Notes: a model not told the origin generated them from the sequence alone. 5,101 bases of DNA from Xanthobacteraceae bacterium (GCA_030043175.1 JASHYD010000170.1:1-5101); one strand, 5' to 3'; shown: positions 1 to 5,101, counted from the first letter of the stretch. Numbers and translations are program-made.

Positions 1-40
1 ATATAAGGGCTAATGGGCCAAGGAGGAAGAGCAGGCAGGC

Positions 41-59
41 GGTTGAGTGAAACTCAACC
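41..59. repeat. Short perfect inverted repeat (8-bp arms, 3-base loop)
   Basis: GGTTGAGT at 41-48 and ACTCAACC at 52-59 are exact reverse complements around GAA. No T-run follows on either strand, so an intrinsic terminator is unlikely. It could be a small operator or an RNA hairpin. AAGGAGG lies just upstream at 20-26 without a well-placed start codon. Confidence 0.6.
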
Positions 60-183
60 AATCGGCGGGCAAACCCGTACCTCCCGAGGACGTTGTTGCG
101 ACGACGGTGCTTGTCGGTCTTTGCACCAGTCGCGCAGGAGGCGGGACCAACAGTTTTCTCGCTCTCTGGGACATTTTATCGCG

Positions 184-210
184 GGGGTGGCGCGCAGGCG
201 CGCGCCCCCC
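184..210. repeat. GC-rich hairpin (7-bp inner stem, 4-bp outer stem)
   Basis: GGCGCGC at 189-195 pairs perfectly with GCGCGCC at 200-206 around the loop AGGC. Past a single bulged T at 188, four more G-C pairs form between 184-187 and 207-210. Every pair is G-C, so the predicted fold is very stable. Only two T residues follow on the + strand, and the minus-strand side is A-rich rather than T-rich, so this is not a standard intrinsic terminator. Confidence 0.6.
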
Positions 211-311
211 TTGGCCGTGCATCGGGTGTCCCAACCCGCGAGGTCGCAAATCGTCGAGCCTTCTTCGCCAGCGCTCGCCCATCGCGATTGCGGCCCGCTC
301 TGGTGCCGCTG

Positions 312-352
312 AGGATTGAACCGCGAGGGCGCTGATCAAACGGTTCGATCCT
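312..352. repeat. Imperfect 12-bp inverted repeat with 17-base loop
   Basis: AGGATTGAACCG at 312-323 is the reverse complement of CGGTTCGATCCT at 341-352 apart from one position (T317 opposite G347), which would be a G-U wobble in RNA. Each arm resembles the T-loop of a tRNA (GGTTCRATCC), but neither strand gives a matching T-stem or acceptor stem, so I do not call a tRNA. Confidence 0.6.
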
Positions 353-492
353 GGCCTGCCATTAAGCTAATGATGCCCGCGCACGTCGGCTGGAGTTCGA
401 AGTGCTAGCTCATCGCGTTCAAGCCGCAGCTCTTTTGGCGGTCGGCAGCTTTTGGATAATGCGGGAACGAAGGCTTTTGGCGCCGCCCGCCC

Positions 493-520
493 TTGTGCTA
501 GGGATGGGCTAGAGCATAAG
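493..520 (+). promoter_or_regulatory. Possible sigma-70-type promoter for tctBA
   Basis: TTGTGC at 493-498 and CATAAG at 515-520 are separated by 16 bases. This would start transcription near 527 and give a leader of about 28 bases before tctB. Both hexamers match the consensus only partly. GATAAT at 455-460 is a better -10 box but lacks a correctly spaced -35 box. The assignment is weak. Confidence 0.25.
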
Positions 521-540
521 CTGACAAAGTCACCCTCCAG

Positions 541-545
541 GGAGG
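541..545 (+). promoter_or_regulatory. tctB ribosome binding site with adjacent complementary sequence
   Basis: GGAGG lies 9 bases before the ATG at 555 and fixes that start. It is preceded directly by its complement CCTCC at 534-538, separated by AG, so a small hairpin (four pairs with loop CAGG) could mask the site in the mRNA. The bases between the site and the ATG are all A or T. Confidence 0.8.
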
Positions 546-554
546 AATAAATAA

Positions 555-1088
555 ATGTCGGAGAATGTCGGCGGCGGGTCGCAGCCGGAGGGCCGTGCAT
601 CTTTTGTTCGGGCGCCTCGGGACTTCTACGGTGGCCTGGTGATCGTGGCCGTCGCATTGTTCGCGTTGTGGGCGTCTCGTGATTTGCCGGGCATGCGGGG
701 ATTTGCCTTCGGGCCGGGCACCGCGCCCCGCATATTCGCCGTCGTCCTCGGCCTGCTCGGCATCGCGGTGGCGGCGACCGGCATCGGCAATAAAGGCCCC
801 GGCATTGATCGCTTTCATCTGCGCGGGCCGCTGTTCATCAGCCTTTCTGTCGTGTTGTTCGCGTGGCTCGTGCGACCGCTCGGCCTTTGTATCGCGAGTT
901 TCCTGAGCATTGTGGCGGCGGCCGGTGCGACGCCGGAGTCGCGTCTCGTTGAGACGCTGATCTGGGGGGTGGTGCTGACGGCGTTTTGCGTCCTGCTGTT
1001 CCCGGTCGCGCTCAACCTGCCGATGCAGTTGTGGCCAAATAGTTGGGATTTGGCGACCATTCTCAAAGGCCTCTCGTCCATTCGATAA
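555..1088 (+). CDS. tctB: Tripartite tricarboxylate transporter small membrane subunit TctB
   Basis: This 177-residue protein is probably the small membrane subunit of a TTT-family secondary transporter, working with TctA and a periplasmic TctC protein to import carboxylates. After a polar N-terminus of about 24 residues, hydrophobic segments lie near 25-41, 59-76, 91-106, 108-124 and 134-156. FGPGTAP at 52-58, just before the second segment, fits the conserved Gly-Pro-rich loop of TctB proteins. Length and segment number are usual for the family (about 150-180 residues). The start at ATG 555 is supported by GGAGG nine bases upstream. tctA follows after 44 bases on the same strand, which strengthens the call because TctB sequences alone diverge strongly. 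The substrate cannot be read from the sequence; citrate is only the founding example. Confidence 0.9.
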   Translation: MSENVGGGSQPEGRASFVRAPRDFYGGLVIVAVALFALWASRDLPGMRGFAFGPGTAPRIFAVVLGLLGIAVAATGIGNKGPGIDRFHLRGPLFISLSVVLFAWLVRPLGLCIASFLSIVAAAGATPESRLVETLIWGVVLTAFCVLLFPVALNLPMQLWPNSWDLATILKGLSSIR

Positions 1089-1132
1089 ACGCATGCCGGC
1101 TGCGGCCCGCATCAACAGCCCAAGTGACAGCC

Positions 1133-2638
1133 ATGCTTGACCTCGTCCATAACCTTGCCCTCGGCTTTGGCGTCGCGTTGTCGCCGTGGAACGTTTTGAT
1201 GTGCTTGATCGGGGCGCTGGTCGGCACTCTGATCGGCGTGTTGCCCGGCGTCGGTCCGCTCGCCACCATTGCGATGCTGCTGCCAATTACATTCGGTCTG
1301 CCGCCGGTGGGCGCGCTGATCATGCTGGCCGGCATTTATTACGGCGCCCAGTATGGCGGGTCGACGACCTCCATCCTGATCAATATTCCGGGCGAATCAT
1401 CCTCGGTGATGACAGCGCTCGACGGGCACCAGATGGCGAAGCAGGGCCGCGCCGGTCCGGCACTCGCGATCGCGGCGATCGGCTCGTTTTTCGCCGGCTG
1501 CGTATCGACTGTGCTGGTGGCGGCGCTCGGTGCACCGCTGACCTCGGTGGCGCTGCTATTTGGTCCGGCAGAATACTTTTCGCTGATGGTGCTCGGCCTC
1601 TGCTTTGCGGTCGTGCTTGCCAGAGGATCGATCCTGAAGGCGCTGGGGATGGTCCTGCTCGGGCTCTTGCTGTCGATGGTCGGTTCCGACATCGAGACCG
1701 GGCAATCCCGCATGGCGTTCGACATTCCGGAATTGTCGGACGGCATCAGCTTCGTGGTCATCGCAATGGGCGTGTTCGGCTATGCCGAGATCATGCGCAA
1801 TCTGGAACAGGGCGAATCGCGTGAGGTGCTCAAGACAAAGCTGACCGGCCTGATGCCGACGTGGCCCGACCTCAAGGCATCAGCGAGCGCTATCGGTCGC
1901 GGCACCCTCCTCGGCTCGATCCTCGGCATCCTTCCGGGCGGCGGCGCGGTGATTGCTTCGTTTGCAGCCTATACGTTCGAAAAGAAGATGGCGAGGGACC
2001 CGTCGCGCTTCGGTCGTGGCGCCATCGAAGGGGTTGCTTCGCCGGAAAGCGCCAACAACGCGGCTGCGCAAACCTCGTTCATTCCGCTGTTGACACTCGG
2101 CATTCCACCCAATGCCGTGATGGCGCTGATGGTGGGCGCCATGACCATCCACGGCATCGTCCCCGGACCCCAGGTGATGACCAAACAGCCCGATCTCTTC
2201 TGGGGCATGATCACCTCGATGTGGATCGGCAATTTGATGCTGGTGGTGATCAACCTGCCCCTGGTCGGGGTTTGGGTGAAGCTGCTTCAGGTACCTTACC
2301 GTTTCTTGTTCCCTGCGATCCTGATCTTCTGCTCGATCGGCGTCTATTCGATCAATAATTCCCCGTTCGACTGTGTGATGACGGCGGTGTTCGGGATTGT
2401 GGGGTATTGGTTGACGAAGCATGACTTCGAGCCGGCCCCGATGCTGCTCGGCTTCGTGCTCGGACCGCTGATGGAGGAGAACCTGCGGCGCGCTATGTTG
2501 ATTGCCCGTGGCGATCCGACCACCTTCTTCACCCGTCCGATCTCCGGCAGCCTGATCCTTATTGCGGTGATACTGGTGGCCATCGCCGTGCTGCCGACGA
2601 TCGCACGCAAGCGCGACGAGGTCTTCGTCGAGGAGTGA
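1133..2638 (+). CDS. tctA: Tripartite tricarboxylate transporter large membrane subunit TctA
   Basis: This 501-residue polytopic inner-membrane protein is the large permease subunit of a TTT transporter and should carry the translocation path, probably driven by an ion gradient. Family motifs are clear: GVLPGVGP at 35-42, YYGAQYGGSTTSILINIPGE at 69-88, GILPGGG at 265-271, ASPESANNAA at 302-311 and LLTLGIPPNAVMALMVGA at 319-336. The repeated LPG element in each half fits the internally duplicated fold. Length matches the usual 500 or so. I chose ATG 1133 because it gives the standard hydrophobic N-terminus and follows tctB by 44 bases; the in-frame ATG at 1043 would overlap the end of tctB and add 30 unrelated residues. 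The ribosome binding site (AAGTGACAG region) is weak, which may lower TctA output unless it is coupled to tctB. Substrate unknown. Confidence 0.96.
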   Translation: MLDLVHNLALGFGVALSPWNVLMCLIGALVGTLIGVLPGVGPLATIAMLLPITFGLPPVGALIMLAGIYYGAQYGGSTTSILINIPGESSSVMTALDGHQMAKQGRAGPALAIAAIGSFFAGCVSTVLVAALGAPLTSVALLFGPAEYFSLMVLGLCFAVVLARGSILKALGMVLLGLLLSMVGSDIETGQSRMAFDIPELSDGISFVVIAMGVFGYAEIMRNLEQGESREVLKTKLTGLMPTWPDLKASASAIGRGTLLGSILGILPGGGAVIASFAAYTFEKKMARDPSRFGRGAIEGVASPESANNAAAQTSFIPLLTLGIPPNAVMALMVGAMTIHGIVPGPQVMTKQPDLFWGMITSMWIGNLMLVVINLPLVGVWVKLLQVPYRFLFPAILIFCSIGVYSINNSPFDCVMTAVFGIVGYWLTKHDFEPAPMLLGFVLGPLMEENLRRAMLIARGDPTTFFTRPISGSLILIAVILVAIAVLPTIARKRDEVFVEE

Positions 2639-2676
2639 TCGTATCGGTAATTGGTGATTCCTGATTGCGATACCTC

Positions 2677-2710
2677 AATCCGGCGGGCCCTGGCCCGCCG
2701 GATTTTTTTT
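2677..2710 (+). terminator. Intrinsic terminator after tctBA
   Basis: AATCCGGCGGGCC at 2677-2689 pairs perfectly with GGCCCGCCGGATT at 2692-2704, giving a stem of about 12-13 bp with a 2-4 base loop. Eight T residues follow at 2703-2710. It lies 39 bases past the tctA stop and points rightward. There is no A-run on the left side, so it should act in one direction only. It separates the transporter operon from thyA. Confidence 0.95.
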
Positions 2711-2738
2711 GAGTCACCGGAAAATCGATGGTTAGGAC

Positions 2739-2769
2739 TTGCGCTGAGACGGCTGGCGGAGCGTATTCT
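2739..2769 (+). promoter_or_regulatory. Possible promoter for thyA-folA
   Basis: TTGCGC at 2739-2744 and TATTCT at 2764-2769 resemble -35 and -10 boxes, but the 19-base spacer is longer than ideal. Transcription would start near 2776, giving a leader of about 25 bases. A promoter is expected somewhere in 2711-2800 because the terminator lies just upstream; this is the best candidate I see. Confidence 0.3.
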
Positions 2770-2800
2770 CGAGCCCACGTCGAATCGACGCCCTGAAACC

Positions 2801-3595
2801 ATGCGCCAGTATCTCGACTTAATCGAACGCATTCTTGCCGACGGCGTGGAAAAGCACGACCGTACCGGAACCGGCACCTTGTCGGTGTTCGGCCATCAGA
2901 TGCTGTTCGATCTCGCGGCCGGATTCCCGCTGCTCACCACCAAGAAGCTGCACCTGAAATCGATCATCCACGAGCTCCTGTGGTTTCTGTCGGGCGACAC
3001 CAATATCAAATACCTGAACGATCACGGCGTGACGATTTGGGACGAATGGGCTGACGAGCACGGTGATCTCGGCCCGGTATATGGCCGTCAGTGGCGTTCC
3101 TGGCCGGCACAGGAGGGCGGCGCCATCGACCAGATCGCCGGCGTGATTGACGCGATCCGCCACAATCCACAATCGCGCCGCCTCATCGTGACGGCTTGGA
3201 ATCCCGCCGACGTAGACAAAATGGCGCTACCGCCCTGCCACTGCCTGTTTCAGCTCTACGTGGCGAACGGCAGGCTGTCGTGCCAGCTCTATCAGCGCTC
3301 CGCCGACGTATTTCTCGGCGTCCCCTTCAACATCGCGTCCTACGCGCTGCTGACCATGATGGTGGCGCAGGTCACCGGTCTCGCTGCCGGGGATTTCGTT
3401 CATACGTTCGGCGACGCACATTTGTATCTCAACCATCTCGACCAGGCCCGGCTCCAGCTTACGCGGGCGCCGCGGCGACTGCCGCAGATGACGATCAACC
3501 CGGGCGTAACGGATATATTCGCGTTCCGCTTCGAGGACTTTGCCCTTGAGGGTTACGACCCGTACCCGCACATCAAGGCGGAGGTCGCGGTGTAA
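2801..3595 (+). CDS. thyA: Thymidylate synthase ThyA
   Basis: ThyA methylates dUMP to dTMP using 5,10-methylenetetrahydrofolate, releasing dihydrofolate; it is a cytoplasmic homodimer and the main de novo route to dTMP. The 264 residues equal the E. coli length, and the key residues fall at the same numbers: Arg21 in RTGTGT, Glu58, Trp80, Arg126-Arg127, catalytic Cys146 in LPPCH, Arg166, Asp169, Asn177, and His207 with Tyr209. The C-terminus (KAEVAV) has the short form that closes over the active site. I chose ATG 2801 because [12 protein letters not shown] is the typical N-terminus; the frame stays open upstream to 2651, but that extension would translate through the terminator hairpin and belongs to no family I know. 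No strong ribosome binding site precedes the start. folA overlaps its stop codon, so the dihydrofolate product is handled by the next gene. Confidence 0.98.
   Translation: MRQYLDLIERILADGVEKHDRTGTGTLSVFGHQMLFDLAAGFPLLTTKKLHLKSIIHELLWFLSGDTNIKYLNDHGVTIWDEWADEHGDLGPVYGRQWRSWPAQEGGAIDQIAGVIDAIRHNPQSRRLIVTAWNPADVDKMALPPCHCLFQLYVANGRLSCQLYQRSADVFLGVPFNIASYALLTMMVAQVTGLAAGDFVHTFGDAHLYLNHLDQARLQLTRAPRRLPQMTINPGVTDIFAFRFEDFALEGYDPYPHIKAEVAV
3580..3584 (+). promoter_or_regulatory. folA ribosome binding site inside the end of thyA
   Basis: GGAGG lies 10 bases before the folA ATG at 3595 and within the last codons of thyA. Together with the overlapping TAATG stop/start it supports this folA start and suggests that ribosomes finishing thyA can reinitiate on folA. 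Confidence 0.75.
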
Positions 3596-4131
3596 TGGGG
3601 GCGGCGGTGTGGCGCACGCGTCTTGCCGTGGTTCTCGTCGCCGCTATCGCCGAAAATGGCGTGATCGGACGCGCCGGCGGGCTACCGTGGCGTCTCAAGA
3701 CGGATCTCAAGCGATTTCGCACGCTCACCGTCGGCCATCCGGTGGTGATGGGGCGCAAGACCTACCTTTCTTTCGGAAAGCCGCTGAAGAACCGTACCAA
3801 CATCGTGGTGACGCGTGATCCGCAATTCGCTGCCGCCGGCATCATCGCAGCGCCCAGCCTTGAGGTCGCAATGGAGGTAGCTGAGGGTGACGCGCTGCGA
3901 CGGGGCGCCGCGGCCATTGTGGTTGGTGGCGGGGCCGACATATATTCCGAGACAATCGACAAGGCCGCGCGCCTCGAAATCACCCGTGTGCACGTCCGGT
4001 CGGAAGGAGACACGATGTTTCCGGCGATCGACCCGGCGCAGTGGCACGAGGTTGCCCGGCAGGAATACGCGGCTGGGCCAGACGACGAAGCGCCCTTCAC
4101 CACATTGACCTACGAAAGGCGTCGAGAGTAA
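3595..4131 (+). CDS. folA: Dihydrofolate reductase FolA
   Basis: FolA reduces dihydrofolate to tetrahydrofolate with NADPH in the cytoplasm, regenerating the cofactor oxidised by ThyA; the family is the target of trimethoprim. The 178-residue chain shows NGVIG at 21-25, LPW at 30-32 (Met20-loop region), Asp37 corresponding to the proton-relay Asp27 of E. coli, Phe41, MGRKT at 52-56 for NADPH binding, the VVGGGADIY cofactor loop at 109-117, and EGDTMFP at 137-143. The GRKT motif continues with Tyr-Leu-Ser where E. coli has Trp-Glu-Ser. The N-terminus is about 10 residues longer than in E. coli. The start is supported by GGAGG inside thyA and by the one-base stop/start overlap (TAATG at 3593-3597), which implies co-transcription and translational coupling with thyA. 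Confidence 0.97.
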   Translation: MGAAVWRTRLAVVLVAAIAENGVIGRAGGLPWRLKTDLKRFRTLTVGHPVVMGRKTYLSFGKPLKNRTNIVVTRDPQFAAAGIIAAPSLEVAMEVAEGDALRRGAAAIVVGGGADIYSETIDKAARLEITRVHVRSEGDTMFPAIDPAQWHEVARQEYAAGPDDEAPFTTLTYERRRE

Positions 4132-4173
4132 CGGTCAGAGAGTTCGCGCGGCCGGTCGCTTCGGGCGAAACGC

Positions 4174-4205
4174 GCAGTTACTTAACCTAGCAGTTACTTA
4201 ACGTA
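4174..4205. repeat. 16-bp tandem duplication containing TTAAC
   Basis: GCAGTTACTTAACCTA at 4174-4189 is followed directly by GCAGTTACTTAACGTA at 4190-4205, differing at one base. A third TTAAC occurs at 4212-4216. GTTAC at 4193-4197 and GTAAC at 4203-4207 also form a small inverted repeat. The block is AT-rich compared with its surroundings, as expected for a protein-binding site. Confidence 0.85.
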
Positions 4206-4207
4206 AC

Positions 4208-4219
4208 AGCGTTAACGCT
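4208..4219. promoter_or_regulatory. Perfect 12-bp palindrome, candidate operator
   Basis: AGCGTTAACGCT is identical to its own reverse complement. It lies three bases past the 16-bp tandem duplication and about 60 bases before the candidate hflK -35 box, a typical place for an activator or an upstream regulatory site. The binding protein is unknown. Confidence 0.5.
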
Positions 4220-4278
4220 AACCTGCTTTGGGCAGCTTGGCGGGCGCGGCAGGTGAATAAATGCGCGGCCTGTGCGCG

Positions 4279-4307
4279 TTGAAAGGATGGCCGGCGTTCC
4301 CTATAAC
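4279..4307 (+). promoter_or_regulatory. Promoter candidate for hflK
   Basis: TTGAAA at 4279-4284 and TATAAC at 4302-4307 are separated by exactly 17 bases and match the sigma-70 consensus at four or more positions each. Transcription would start near 4314, giving a leader of about 80 bases. The sequence also partly resembles heat-shock sigma-32 promoters (TTGAAA, then CCTATA), which would suit a gene for a protease modulator, but the first base of the expected CTTGAAA is G here. Confidence 0.55.
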
Positions 4308-4321
4308 CCGGATCCGGATAT

Positions 4322-4353
4322 GAAAATTCCCGGTCGAGAAAATTCCCGATCGA
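4322..4353. repeat. 16-bp tandem duplication in the hflK leader
   Basis: GAAAATTCCCGGTCGA at 4322-4337 is followed directly by GAAAATTCCCGATCGA at 4338-4353, differing at one base. Overlapping it, CCGGTCGA at 4330-4337 and TCGACCGG at 4350-4357 are exact reverse complements, so the leader RNA could form an 8-bp hairpin with a 12-base loop. The block lies between the candidate promoter and the ribosome binding site. Confidence 0.85.
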
Positions 4354-4381
4354 CCGGAGCATTTCTTGGTCCGGCCAATGT

Positions 4382-4386
4382 GGAGG
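4382..4386 (+). promoter_or_regulatory. hflK ribosome binding site
   Basis: GGAGG lies 7 bases before ATG 4394 and decides the start of hflK. Confidence 0.85.
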
Positions 4387-4393
4387 TCGATTG

Positions 4394-5101
4394 ATGCCGT
4401 GGAGTAATCAGGGCGGTGGCCCTTGGGGGTCGGGCCCGAAAGGGCCATGGGGATCGGGTTCCCCACCGCCGGGTTCATCGCCCCCCGACCTGGAAGACCT
4501 GCTGCGGCGCGGGCAGGATAAATTGCGCAATGTGCTGCCGGGGGGCGGTCTTGGCGGCACCGGGGTTGTTGTGATCACGTTGATTGCCGTCTGCTTCTGG
4601 CTCGCTTCCGGAATTTTCCAGGTCGCACCCGACGAACTCGGCCTGGTCATGCGATTTGGCAAATTTGACCGCAAGGTTGATCCCGGGCTCAGTTACCACT
4701 GGCCCTACCCGATCGAATCGGTGGAGATCCCCAAGGTTACCCGGGTTACCCCGATCCAGATCGGCGTGCGGTTCGTCGAGGACTCTCGCCGCGGCACCCA
4801 GACGCGCGATGTGCCGGAAGAGAGCTTGATGCTTACCGGCGACGAGAACATTGTCGATGTCGACTTCACGGTATTTTGGGTGGTTGCGACAGGCGCGACG
4901 GGTGCGTCCGACTTTCGCTTCAACATGCAGAACCCGGAAGGCACCGTGAAGGCGGTGGCAGAAAGCGCGATGCGGGAGGTGATCGGCCGCTCCGAACTGG
5001 AGCCGATTCTTACCGGCGGGCGCCAACGAATCGAAAGCGAGGTACACGACCTCGTGCAAAAAACGCTGGACCAATATAAGGCCGGCGTGATGGTCACCCA
5101 G
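4394..5101 (+). CDS. hflK: FtsH protease modulator HflK, 3' end missing
   Basis: HflK is an inner-membrane SPFH/prohibitin-family protein that assembles with HflC around the FtsH AAA protease and modulates its degradation of membrane proteins. The visible 236 codons run off the window without a stop. The N-terminus (MPWSNQGGGPWGSG) is rich in Gly, Pro and Trp and repeats GPWGSG at 9-14 and 17-22. A conserved DLEDLLRRGQDKL segment (32-44) comes next, then one membrane segment near 56-75, and the SPFH domain begins with VAPDELGLVMRFGK at 77-90. DVPEESLMLTGDENIVDVDF (139-158), NPEGTVKAVAESAMREVIGR (180-199) and LTGGR (206-210) are typical HflK motifs. Family members are usually about 350-400 residues, so roughly a third is missing, including the C-terminal coiled coil. 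GGAGG seven bases upstream fixes the start. hflC would be expected next, outside the window. Confidence 0.97.
   Translation, partial: MPWSNQGGGPWGSGPKGPWGSGSPPPGSSPPDLEDLLRRGQDKLRNVLPGGGLGGTGVVVITLIAVCFWLASGIFQVAPDELGLVMRFGKFDRKVDPGLSYHWPYPIESVEIPKVTRVTPIQIGVRFVEDSRRGTQTRDVPEESLMLTGDENIVDVDFTVFWVVATGATGASDFRFNMQNPEGTVKAVAESAMREVIGRSELEPILTGGRQRIESEVHDLVQKTLDQYKAGVMVTQ

Larger units (their letters stand above)
1..554. other. Non-coding region upstream of tctB
   Basis: I see no convincing gene in these 554 bases. Open frames exist on both strands, but their products are rich in Arg, Pro, Ser and Ala, match no family I recognise, and overlap one another as expected for GC-rich DNA without stop codons. 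No tctC-like binding-protein gene is present. The stretch does hold a short hairpin (41-59), a very GC-rich hairpin (184-210), a long imperfect inverted repeat (312-352), three copies of CTTTTGG (432-480), a GCTAG direct repeat (497-512) and the tctB leader with its ribosome binding site. Any upstream gene must end before or very near position 1, since stop codons occur in all three forward frames by about position 50. Confidence 0.6.
4132..4393. other. Intergenic region between folA and hflK
   Basis: These 262 bases encode no gene I can support. From left to right they hold a weak hairpin (TCGC and GCGA around TTCGG, 4156-4168) without a T-run, an AT-rich block with a 16-bp tandem duplication and a 12-bp palindrome (4174-4219), a promoter candidate (4279-4307), a second 16-bp tandem duplication (4322-4353) and the hflK ribosome binding site (4382-4386). 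No clear intrinsic terminator follows folA, so some readthrough from thyA-folA into hflK is possible. Confidence 0.6.

Noticed and set aside
47..319. Forward open frame of 90 codons starting at GTG 47
   Set aside because: The first half looks mildly protein-like, but the second half is Arg/Ser/Pro-rich. The AAGGAGG at 20-26 is about 20 bases from the start, and the frame overlaps equally long frames on both strands. No family is recognisable.
301..361. Possible tRNA gene on either strand
   Set aside because: T-loop-like sequences and a TGGTGCC (CCA-like) end are present, but T-stem bases do not pair on either strand and no matching 5' acceptor sequence is found at the right distance.
1043..1132. 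Upstream in-frame start for tctA
   Set aside because: It would overlap the end of tctB and add 30 residues absent from TctA proteins; ATG 1133 gives the normal N-terminus.
498..1286. Long minus-strand open frame of 262 codons
   Set aside because: It lies opposite tctB and the start of tctA, and its product is Arg/Gln/His-rich without motifs, as expected for the antisense of GC-rich coding DNA.
2651..2800. 50-codon N-terminal extension of thyA
   Set aside because: It would run through the intrinsic terminator hairpin; ATG 2801 gives the exact family length and N-terminus.
4156..4168. Terminator after folA
   Set aside because: Only a four-pair stem (TCGC/GCGA) without a T-run, too weak to call.
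4182..4216. Full CtrA binding site
   Set aside because: TTAA motifs are present, but none are separated by seven bases as the TTAA-N7-TTAA consensus requires.
4261..4323. 20-codon open frame upstream of hflK
   Set aside because: It has no ribosome binding site, overlaps the hflK promoter candidate, and has no recognisable product.

Overview
The window looks like ordinary chromosome from a GC-rich alphaproteobacterium, probably a Hyphomicrobiales member near Nitrobacteraceae/Xanthobacteraceae. This rests on GC-rich third codon positions, the Gly/Pro/Trp-rich N-terminus of HflK, and the thyA-folA-hflK order, which I recall as conserved in that order. The assignment is inference from gene content, since no rRNA or other taxonomic marker is present.

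Layout, all genes on the + strand. Positions 1-554 hold no convincing gene; they contain several inverted and direct repeats and the leader of the next operon. Positions 555-2638 encode the two membrane subunits of a tripartite tricarboxylate transporter, small TctB (555-1088) then large TctA (1133-2638), ending in a strong intrinsic terminator (2677-2710). Positions 2801-4131 encode thymidylate synthase (thyA) and dihydrofolate reductase (folA), overlapping by one base. Positions 4132-4393 are an intergenic region with two 16-bp tandem duplications, a perfect 12-bp palindrome and a good promoter. hflK starts at 4394 and runs off the right edge.

How the genes work together. TctA and TctB form the membrane part of a secondary carboxylate importer that normally needs a periplasmic TctC (Bug-family) binding protein; no tctC is visible here, so it must be supplied from elsewhere. 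ThyA makes dTMP and releases dihydrofolate, which FolA reduces back to tetrahydrofolate, so the overlapping pair forms one metabolic cycle. HflK, with HflC (expected just beyond the edge), forms the inner-membrane complex that modulates the FtsH protease.

I found no previously undescribed system. The parts most worth a second look are non-coding: the repeat-rich region upstream of hflK and the structured leader upstream of tctB.
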